Of a stretch of 64,000 bases of DNA, positions 57,901 through 64,000 are shown in pieces. Under the pieces are notes generated by a model. That model did not search any database. It was not told the origin of the DNA and saw only the letters and a program-made list of their open reading frames with translations. The DNA comes from Erysipelotrichaceae bacterium (GTDB lineage Bacteria; Bacillota_I; Bacilli_A; RFN20; CAG-449): NCBI GenBank assembly GCA_015059045.1, contig SVBD01000003.1:27507-91506 (forward strand). The letters are read 5' to 3'. Numbering within the stretch: position 1 is the first letter of the stretch; each line of letters begins with the position of its first letter. A program made the translations under genes and the position numbers.

Positions 57901-58039
57901 GTTCTCTTTATATGTTAGAGCATCTGAATACCAATATTCTGCTGAGGATGTAAAAGTAGGTAGTATGATTGGTAAAAATTATACTGGAACAATTATTTGT
58001 GTATATGGGAATAATTTAATTTCAAACACAGTTGGTTAG
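54977..58039 (+). CDS. Large surface lipoprotein with Ig-like and GLUG-type repeats
   Basis: Lipobox SASLFSCGNK; GGFVGSNSGLIENCYCDV, GGFAGSNFGLIKNCYTLGTV, GGLVGMLTTGKVENCKG; TAATG overlap with permease. Confidence 0.85.
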   Translation: MKNKFKKLLVLLVSASLFSCGNKEAIVPIFDSDHVRITFTESEYSLKSGDKVQIKENYKNVAYEIIQNKLPGISIDSKTGVITFDRSIPNYSQILVVATSGEFVSNPVVVTLYYEYEETNISFLNQSSYITNGEFITAKADKSYGISYSLKTPVDGVSIEEATGKVTYTPMAVNNSKFIVVANAHNISSVEKEFFVMTEGYINVEQKRQVIEKGGDIPANYILDFSSNEEAEKDGVLGLVSSSNEMIPIDYYSYNKDNNVFTINGNITDILNDGEQELKIVTSRNAVKIQLDIATKFIYHAEDLASINESEKSLSGFYILMNDIDLTPYLSEGGKGHNDGKGWDPIGSYQDVIDTNEATRYSFKGTFDGNGYVIRGLSANRKDVKSFNFGLFGYVTSTSVIRNLGVEGIIDSDAVDVNVSSYSGGFVGSNSGLIENCYCDVNIEVASGENAYRFVGGFAGSNFGLIKNCYTLGTVNCDKEFGKIVGSNEGEVENCYSYEDDYCQTLIGIGFKATNSTLFSSLDEMKEFDFSDVLPSEHWEFKDELPTLHSSLKEYNVRKLDVIVPEEKVFVGDRLYLESQIYPMNLHEDYIDLVEYEIEGEGFALRNNYISTLNAIDQKVIIKATLEIDGKTFTSIKEVEVCKKVETLEIETSLTSLYAGKSYALNATFSPSDAKDKITYKLSYNYLGVKIIDNVLSIDEECSLDKISFYAESESGKKSKTITLSINRQLSIESNPTVIYQDSNEDLKFTLDGPLDLDGLKVSIFGKEVEYSKEGNVVTISRELIEDSKDMKVRVLFELKDGTTYASDAYCFSHKQYNKDNIEGEVITISTVEDFFKYFNIDPNSDYDETKEANYSKTFILTNDIDFQGKVIYSIGHGDQPFSGKFYGNGYTISNFVINQNEKAHLGKVVEGAAEEEIKIANKAKESSFYGVGFFGVLSGEVYDLNLKAIKVTAKNFAGGLVGMLTTGKVENCKGFSLYVRASEYQYSAEDVKVGSMIGKNYTGTIICVYGNNLISNTVG

Positions 58040-58051
58040 AAAGGAGGCAAT

Positions 58052-59206
58052 ATGGAAAATTTAGGTAGAAATCAAAGTTTTGCAAGAAAAGTCAATAGTG
58101 GACTTGTTCTTTCAAGACTTAGAAAAAGTGATTGTTCTGCAACAATCCTTGCTGAAGAATTAAATTTATCTAACGCTGCGATGTCTTCGATTCTAAAAGA
58201 ACTTGAAAATCAAAATATGATTGTTCATAGTCACGCATTATCAACGGTAGGTAAAGGTAGAAAACAAATCTACTATACTTTAAATAAAGATTATGGCTTA
58301 TTTATTGTTGTTTGCTTATCTAACAACCGTTGTAAAATAATCGTTTCTAATTTAAAGGAAGAAATATTGATAAAAGAAGAAAAAGAAATTGATCGTTATG
58401 ATGTTTCAGTTATTTACGAAATTATCTTACGAATTAAATCGATATTAGCTTTACCAGAATATCGCGATTTACCACTTGTAAATATTTATATAGCGGTTCC
58501 AGGAAAAGTTAATTCGTTAACTAATGAAGTTCAAGTTCAATCTTCAAAGCATTTCGATAAGAGTTTATTTGAAGAAAAAGATAAAATAAGTCAATTATTT
58601 GAAACTCATTTCTCGGCACCAGTATTTATCGAAAACGATATTAACTTAGCAATTATCGGTGAAAGAAAATGTGGAGCGTTAGATTCTTCAAATGATAGTT
58701 TATTAGTCTATGTTGATAATGGTATTGGAGCAGCGATGATCTTTGATGGAAATTTCTATAAAGGAAGTTCTGGTTACGCTGGAGAATTAGGATTAACTAG
58801 AGTAACAGTAAATGGTGAAGAAAACTATTTAGATGAGTTTGTTTCTTTAAGAAGTATTAAAAATTATTTTAAAGAAAAATATCATAGAGAATTTAAGCAT
58901 AAAGATTTAGTTGAACTATTCTATCAAGATGATGAAGCAAAGGACTATATCTTAAAAACTTCAAAAATATTAGGGAAGAAATTAAAAGATATTGTTGAAT
59001 TATTAAATATCTCAAAAATCGTATTACAAGGTAGAATATCTTATTTCCAAGATCAATATCTCCAAGTAATTAAAGATGAAGTAAATCAATCATCTAACCA
59101 ATGTGAAGTTGAGTTTTCAAAATTAAATGGCGATTCAATTTTCATTGGTGCGATGGCTAAAGCGGTAGATTACTTAGTCGATAAGATTACCACTAGGGAA
59201 AATTAG
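58052..59206 (+). CDS. ROK family transcriptional regulator (XylR/NagC type)
   Basis: N-terminal winged helix (ILAEELNLSNAAMSSILKELENQNMI) and ROK sugar-kinase-like domain (ENDINLAIIGERKCGAL...VDNGIGAAMIFDGNFYKGSSGYAGELG). Confidence 0.93.
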   Translation: MENLGRNQSFARKVNSGLVLSRLRKSDCSATILAEELNLSNAAMSSILKELENQNMIVHSHALSTVGKGRKQIYYTLNKDYGLFIVVCLSNNRCKIIVSNLKEEILIKEEKEIDRYDVSVIYEIILRIKSILALPEYRDLPLVNIYIAVPGKVNSLTNEVQVQSSKHFDKSLFEEKDKISQLFETHFSAPVFIENDINLAIIGERKCGALDSSNDSLLVYVDNGIGAAMIFDGNFYKGSSGYAGELGLTRVTVNGEENYLDEFVSLRSIKNYFKEKYHREFKHKDLVELFYQDDEAKDYILKTSKILGKKLKDIVELLNISKIVLQGRISYFQDQYLQVIKDEVNQSSNQCEVEFSKLNGDSIFIGAMAKAVDYLVDKITTREN

Positions 59207-59218
59207 GAGGGAGATTCT

Positions 59219-60769
59219 ATGATAAAACTTATTAAGTTAATAATGTTAAGTAGTTTATTTGTTCCTAACACCTTAGTTAAAAATGAAGGAATTGTTGAAT
59301 TACCTAATGAGAACTCACTTCCTAGAATGATTACTATGTCTATTTATAATGATAGTAAAACAGAGATGGCATTTAACTATAATACGACATGGAATACGGA
59401 TACAATTCTTCAAGTTGTTGAAAAAGAAAATGGCGATTTCAATTCTAGTAGTGTTAAAGAATATCAAGGGACATCAACAAAGAGTTTAGTTTTACAGGAT
59501 GGATTTATCCATCAAGTTGTAGCGACTTCTTTAAAGGAAGATACAAAATATCTATATCGCTTAGGAGATAAAGAATTAAATTGTTGGTCGGATGTAGGAG
59601 AATTTAAAACTGCAAATAGTTCAAATAAGTTAAACTTTGTTCATATTTCTGATCCTCAAGGATATGAAGAATATCATTACGATGCATATAACACATTACT
59701 CAAAGAAGTTATGAAAACTAGTAATCCAGATTTCTTCGTATTAACAGGAGATATCGTTAATGATTCATATGAAGGAACCAATCCAAAATTAGAACAATGG
59801 GAATGGGCATTAACTAAACAAAAAGATATTATGATGAATATTCCATTTATGACTACTCCAGGTAATCATGAAGCAAGCGATAATGATTATGTATCAAGAT
59901 TTAATCATCCTTTATATCAAGAAGGATTAAATGAAAAAGGCTCATATTATTCATTTGATTATCAAGGTTCACATTTCATTTCATTAAACACTAATGACAC
60001 AATAAATGAAGGAAGAAATAATTCTCGTGGATTATCTCAAACTCAAATCGATTGGTTAATAAATGATTTAGAGGAATCTAAAGAATCAAACTTCATTGTG
60101 GTGATGATGCATAAAGGTATATTCGATGCTGGAGGACATTGTTCAAATATTGATGGAGAAGATAATGACATCCAATATATTAGAAACCAATTGACTCCAA
60201 TCTTCAGTGAATATGATGTTGATTTAGTTCTTCAAGGACATGATCACTTATATTCAAGATCTTACCCTCTAAAAGGTACATATAAAAATGAAACTTTAGA
60301 GGTTATTCCTTCAAAGGATAAAAATGTTAAAAATACTACTTATGATGGTATTGAATATAAAACTTATTTAAATCCGGAAGGAACGATATATTTAAATTCT
60401 GGAACATCTTCAGGGTCTAAATATTATCAGGCGGTAAATTATAATAAAGATTTAATTCCAATTGAAGTAGAAGATTCATCAGACTTAAAGATGTATACTT
60501 CGATTGAAATAAATGAAGATAATTTATATGCCAAGGTATATAAAATTTCAAATGGTGAAAGTGTCTTATTTGACACCTTTGCAATTAATAAAAATGTTGA
60601 TATTGATGATAATAATGAAGATGATAAAAATCAATCATCAAATAATCAAACAAATCAACAAGATAAACAAGAATTCCCATATTGGATATTTGGAATAATC
60701 GGTGGAGTAATTCTTGCAGGTACTGTAGCAGTTATAATTTTAAAAAAGAAAAAAGGAGGTAACAATTAG
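59219..60769 (+). CDS. Surface metallophosphoesterase with C-terminal TM anchor, paralogue of the 46880 gene
   Basis: FVHISDPQG...LTGDIVNDS...TPGNHEAS...MMHKGIFDAG...LQGHDHLYSRSYP; C-terminal WIFGIIGGVILAGTVAVIILKKKKGG. Confidence 0.93.
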   Translation: MIKLIKLIMLSSLFVPNTLVKNEGIVELPNENSLPRMITMSIYNDSKTEMAFNYNTTWNTDTILQVVEKENGDFNSSSVKEYQGTSTKSLVLQDGFIHQVVATSLKEDTKYLYRLGDKELNCWSDVGEFKTANSSNKLNFVHISDPQGYEEYHYDAYNTLLKEVMKTSNPDFFVLTGDIVNDSYEGTNPKLEQWEWALTKQKDIMMNIPFMTTPGNHEASDNDYVSRFNHPLYQEGLNEKGSYYSFDYQGSHFISLNTNDTINEGRNNSRGLSQTQIDWLINDLEESKESNFIVVMMHKGIFDAGGHCSNIDGEDNDIQYIRNQLTPIFSEYDVDLVLQGHDHLYSRSYPLKGTYKNETLEVIPSKDKNVKNTTYDGIEYKTYLNPEGTIYLNSGTSSGSKYYQAVNYNKDLIPIEVEDSSDLKMYTSIEINEDNLYAKVYKISNGESVLFDTFAINKNVDIDDNNEDDKNQSSNNQTNQQDKQEFPYWIFGIIGGVILAGTVAVIILKKKKGGNN

Positions 60770-61870
60770 ATGGCAAAGATTGTATTAGAAGATGTAACCA
60801 AAGTCTATAAAGGTGGGGTAAAAGCTGTTGATAAATTCTCCATGGAAATTGATGAAGGTGAATTTATTGTATTTGTTGGTCCTTCTGGTTGTGGTAAATC
60901 AACTACATTAAGAATGATAGCAGGGTTAGAAGAAATCACTGAAGGTAATTTATACATTAATGGCGTTTATTCAAATGAGTTAGAACCTAAAGATAGAGAC
61001 TTGGCAATGGTTTTCCAAAACTATGCGTTATATCCTTACTTAAATGTATATGACAACATCGCGTTTGGTCTAAGATTAAGACATTTCTCAAAAGAAGAAA
61101 TAGATCAAAAAGTTCATCAGGTTGCAGAAATATTTGGACTTCAAGATTTATTAAAACGTAAGCCAAAAGCATTATCGGGAGGTCAAAGACAAAGGGTTGC
61201 TCTTGCTCGTGCTGTTGTAAGAGAAGCTAAAGCATATTTATTAGATGAACCTTTATCTAATCTAGACGCTAAATTAAGAACTCAAATGAGAGTTGAAATT
61301 ATTAAGTTATTCGAAAGATTAAAAACTACATTTATTTATGTAACTCACGATCAAGTAGAAGCGATGACAATGGGTACAAGAATCGTAGTTATGAAAGATG
61401 GATTGATTCAACAAATTGATACACCAGTTCATTTATATGATCATCCAACTAATCTATTTGTAGCATCCTTTATTGGAACACCTCAAATGAATTTCTTTAA
61501 AGGTAAAATTGAACACTTAACCAAGAAATCAAAGATTACATTAGAAAATGGTAATCAAATTGATATCTTAAAATCTAAATTAGCAAGAACTGATATTGAA
61601 GATGTAATTCTTGGAATTAGAAGTGAAGATATTGCTATTTCTGAAAAAGGAATGGAAGCAAGAGTTAGAATGATTGAAACTCTTGGTAGTGAAACGTTAA
61701 TTTATTTATCTTTTGATCAAGATAATTCAATTATAAACAACAACGACTTCATTGTAAAAGTACAAGGAAGAGTAGACTACAGAGTAAATGATGTAGTAAA
61801 AGTAAATTTTAACGAAAACAAACTTCATTTATTCGATAGTATTACAGAAGAATCAATTATCAAATTATAG
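60770..61870 (+). CDS. Carbohydrate ABC transporter ATP-binding protein (MsmK/UgpC type)
   Basis: VGPSGCGKSTTLRMIAGLEEITEGNLYING, LSGGQRQRVALARAVVREAKAYLLDEPLSNLDAKLR, C-terminal TOBE-like region. Confidence 0.96.
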   Translation: MAKIVLEDVTKVYKGGVKAVDKFSMEIDEGEFIVFVGPSGCGKSTTLRMIAGLEEITEGNLYINGVYSNELEPKDRDLAMVFQNYALYPYLNVYDNIAFGLRLRHFSKEEIDQKVHQVAEIFGLQDLLKRKPKALSGGQRQRVALARAVVREAKAYLLDEPLSNLDAKLRTQMRVEIIKLFERLKTTFIYVTHDQVEAMTMGTRIVVMKDGLIQQIDTPVHLYDHPTNLFVASFIGTPQMNFFKGKIEHLTKKSKITLENGNQIDILKSKLARTDIEDVILGIRSEDIAISEKGMEARVRMIETLGSETLIYLSFDQDNSIINNNDFIVKVQGRVDYRVNDVVKVNFNENKLHLFDSITEESIIKL

Positions 61871-61883
61871 GAGGGAAATGATA

Positions 61884-64000
61884 ATGAAAAATAAAAAACT
61901 TTTAGCGGTTTTATCCCTAACATTATTGCTTGGTTTAGCAGGTTGTAAAAATAATAATGACAACTCTTCATCAAGTAGTTCACTACCAGATTCTATTGTT
62001 TCTTCAGAATCTAGTAATAATGGAGATTCAGTAACAAGCGAAGACCCTGTTACAAGCGAAGATCCAGTAACAAGCGAAGATCCAGTAACAAGTGAAGACC
62101 CTGTTACAAGTGAAGATCCAGTAACAAGTGAGGATCCAGTAACAAGTGAAGACCCTGTTACAAGCGAAGATCCAGTAACAAGTGAGGATCCAGTAACAAG
62201 TGAGGATCCAGTAACAAGTGAGGATCCAGTAACAAGTGAGGATCCAGTTACAAGTGAAGATCCAGTAACAAGCGAAGATCCAGTAACAAGTGAGGATCCA
62301 GTAACAAGCGAAGATCCAGTAACAAGCGAAGATCCAGTAACAAGTGAAGATCCAGTTACAAGTGAAGATCCAACAACAAGTGAAAATCAATCTTCCGAAC
62401 AAATTACAGTTACAAAAATTCAAATGGGTTATGACCCTGATAAATTAGTTTATAATGCTGGCGAAACTTTATCATTAGAGGGCGCTACAATTAAGGTTAC
62501 TTATTCAAATGGTAATAAAGAAGATATTGATATTACAATGGATATGATTACTCCAGTTGATATGAATACACCAGGATTAGAAAAAGAAGTAGTTGTAACT
62601 TATCAAGGCTTTACAACATCATTCTATATTGATGTTAACGTTGTAAAAGTTGATCCAACTATTACATTCTCAATCGAAAATGGCGCTACATTTGTTTATG
62701 ATGGAACAGGCGAAACACCAGATATTACAGCAACAGTTACAGAAGGAGTTGAATACGAAGCAGTATATGAACAAAATGAAGTATTCGTAGGTACAGAAGT
62801 TCCAACAACTCCAGGTACATATGCATATGTTATTTATACTGAAGATAGCGATTTCTATAATGCTAAAAAGGCATTTGTTTGGTTTATCATTGAAGCTCCA
62901 AGTTCTAAAGTTTATCCAGAAATCGCATTCTCATTTGAAGCAGGTCAAATCTTTGAATATGATGGTACAAATGAAGCACCAGATATTTCTGTTTCAGTAA
63001 CAGAAGGAGTTGAATATACTTGGGAAATTCAAAAAGATGATTTGCCAGTAGGGGATGGACATACAATTCCAACAACACCAGGAACATATGCGTTAGTCGT
63101 TAATACAGTAGAAAATGAAGAATATAAATCATATAAAACATGGTGCGTATTCTCAATTAAAGCATTACCAAGCGCAGAAATTCTTGTAGTTGAACCAGTA
63201 TTTGATAATGAAGGAACATACAATGTTAATAATCAAGTAAAGGCTCCGACACTTACAGGATTTATCGATGAAGAAGGAAATCCGGTAGAAATTGATGCTG
63301 CTGATTATGTAGTTACATATGGTAATGATACTGTTGGTTATACAACAACTCCTCCAACAGAAGCAGGCAATTATGTAATTGTTGTAACATTAAATAATAC
63401 AACTGATTATGCTTATGCAACAGGTAGAGTATGGTATAACTCAGCTTATAGTTTAGTTGATATAGCAAAAGTAGATCCAGAAATCACATTCTCATTTGAA
63501 GCGGGTCAAAGTTTTGAATATGATGGAACAGGTGAAGCACCAAATATCACTGTTTCAGTACCAGAAGGTGTTGAATACACATGGGCATATGTAGATAATG
63601 GCACTCCAATAGGAGATGGACAAACAATTCCAACAACACCAGGAACATATGCATTAGATATTACTACAGTAGCAAATGAAACATATAATTCTGTTCATAC
63701 ATGGAGAGTATTCAGTATTGTTGCTCCAGCATCTGAAGAAGTAGTTAAAGTAGAAGCAGTATTTGAAAATAATACTCCATATACAGAAGGACATCCTACA
63801 TTTACAGGATTTGTTGATGAAGAAGGAAATCCAGTAGATGTACCAGAAACTGCATATACAATTAACTTTGAAAGTGAAGGTGGATATAATAGTCCAGAAG
63901 CACCTACAGAAGCAGGTTATTATGCAATGGTCGTTAGATTAACAGATGATTCTTATGCATTTATTAATGGTAGAGATTATAACCAAGCTGTATTCCAAAT
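61884..64000 (+). CDS. Surface lipoprotein with TSEDPV stalk and tandem MBG/Ig-like repeats (3' end outside the window; not in the ORF track)
   Basis: ATG at 61884 behind GGAGGG; MKNKKLLAVLSLTLLLGLAGCKNNN lipobox; open to the window edge; repeated EYDGTxEAPxITVSVxEGVEYTW...TIPTTPGTYAL blocks. Confidence 0.88.
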   Translation, partial: MKNKKLLAVLSLTLLLGLAGCKNNNDNSSSSSSLPDSIVSSESSNNGDSVTSEDPVTSEDPVTSEDPVTSEDPVTSEDPVTSEDPVTSEDPVTSEDPVTSEDPVTSEDPVTSEDPVTSEDPVTSEDPVTSEDPVTSEDPVTSEDPVTSEDPVTSEDPVTSEDPTTSENQSSEQITVTKIQMGYDPDKLVYNAGETLSLEGATIKVTYSNGNKEDIDITMDMITPVDMNTPGLEKEVVVTYQGFTTSFYIDVNVVKVDPTITFSIENGATFVYDGTGETPDITATVTEGVEYEAVYEQNEVFVGTEVPTTPGTYAYVIYTEDSDFYNAKKAFVWFIIEAPSSKVYPEIAFSFEAGQIFEYDGTNEAPDISVSVTEGVEYTWEIQKDDLPVGDGHTIPTTPGTYALVVNTVENEEYKSYKTWCVFSIKALPSAEILVVEPVFDNEGTYNVNNQVKAPTLTGFIDEEGNPVEIDAADYVVTYGNDTVGYTTTPPTEAGNYVIVVTLNNTTDYAYATGRVWYNSAYSLVDIAKVDPEITFSFEAGQSFEYDGTGEAPNITVSVPEGVEYTWAYVDNGTPIGDGQTIPTTPGTYALDITTVANETYNSVHTWRVFSIVAPASEEVVKVEAVFENNTPYTEGHPTFTGFVDEEGNPVDVPETAYTINFESEGGYNSPEAPTEAGYYAMVVRLTDDSYAFINGRDYNQAVFQ
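62031..62372 (+). repeat. 19 tandem copies of an 18-bp unit encoding (V-T-S-E-D-P)19
   Basis: gt(a/t)acaag(c/t)ga(a/g)ga(t/c)cc(a/t) counted 19 times with synonymous third-position variation only. Confidence 0.97.

Noticed and set aside
62031-62372. CRISPR-like direct repeat array
   Set aside because: 18-bp units abut with no spacers and keep one reading frame; it is a coding repeat.
62028-62423. Minus-strand ORF of 131 aa, (C-Y-W-I-[FL]-[AT])n
   Set aside because: Antisense shadow of the in-frame TSEDPV repeat; no start context or independent support.
1-64000. tRNA or rRNA genes, transposases, prophage or classical defence systems
   Set aside because: Scanned for recognisable motifs and found none; no support for any such feature.

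Overview
AT-rich bacterial chromosome segment. Gene content suggests a Firmicutes/Mollicutes-related gut-type lineage (inference; no rRNA in the window). I support 44 protein-coding genes, two of them cut by the window edges. (1) Housekeeping block cdsA-dxr-rseP-polC. (2) A surface block: CotH-like lipoproteins, a 2235-aa NAGPA (phosphodiester glycosidase)-domain protein with about 20 InlB/Listeria-Bacteroides-type modules, and Ser/Glu-rich stalk proteins. (3) A teichoic-acid/capsule-like locus at 24.6-37.3 kb: two GT2-GT4 fusions, a TagGH-type ABC exporter, a Wzy/WaaL-like protein, TarJ-TarI-LicD and a polyprenyl-P sugar transferase. (4) Regulatory RNAs: a TPP riboswitch before thiT and a Tyr T-box before tyrS, both with traceable alternative or specifier structures. 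(5) An ECF sigma factor with an RsgI-like anti-sigma factor. (6) A carbohydrate uptake locus: nagA, ABC binding protein, GH16, two permeases, Ig/GLUG lipoprotein, ROK regulator, secreted metallophosphoesterase, MsmK-type ATPase and a TSEDPV-repeat surface lipoprotein. Main observations: (a) none of the 43 complete CDSs ends in TGA (28 TAA, 15 TAG) and TGA is not read as sense either, so UGA looks vacated; (b) TarJ-TarI-LicD adjacency parallels the mammalian ISPD/FKTN/FKRP ribitol-phosphate pathway; (c) CotH-type kinases co-occur with acidic S-x-E stalks on surface proteins; (d) secreted phosphodiester-glycosidase and phosphatase activities sit close to a sugar uptake locus.
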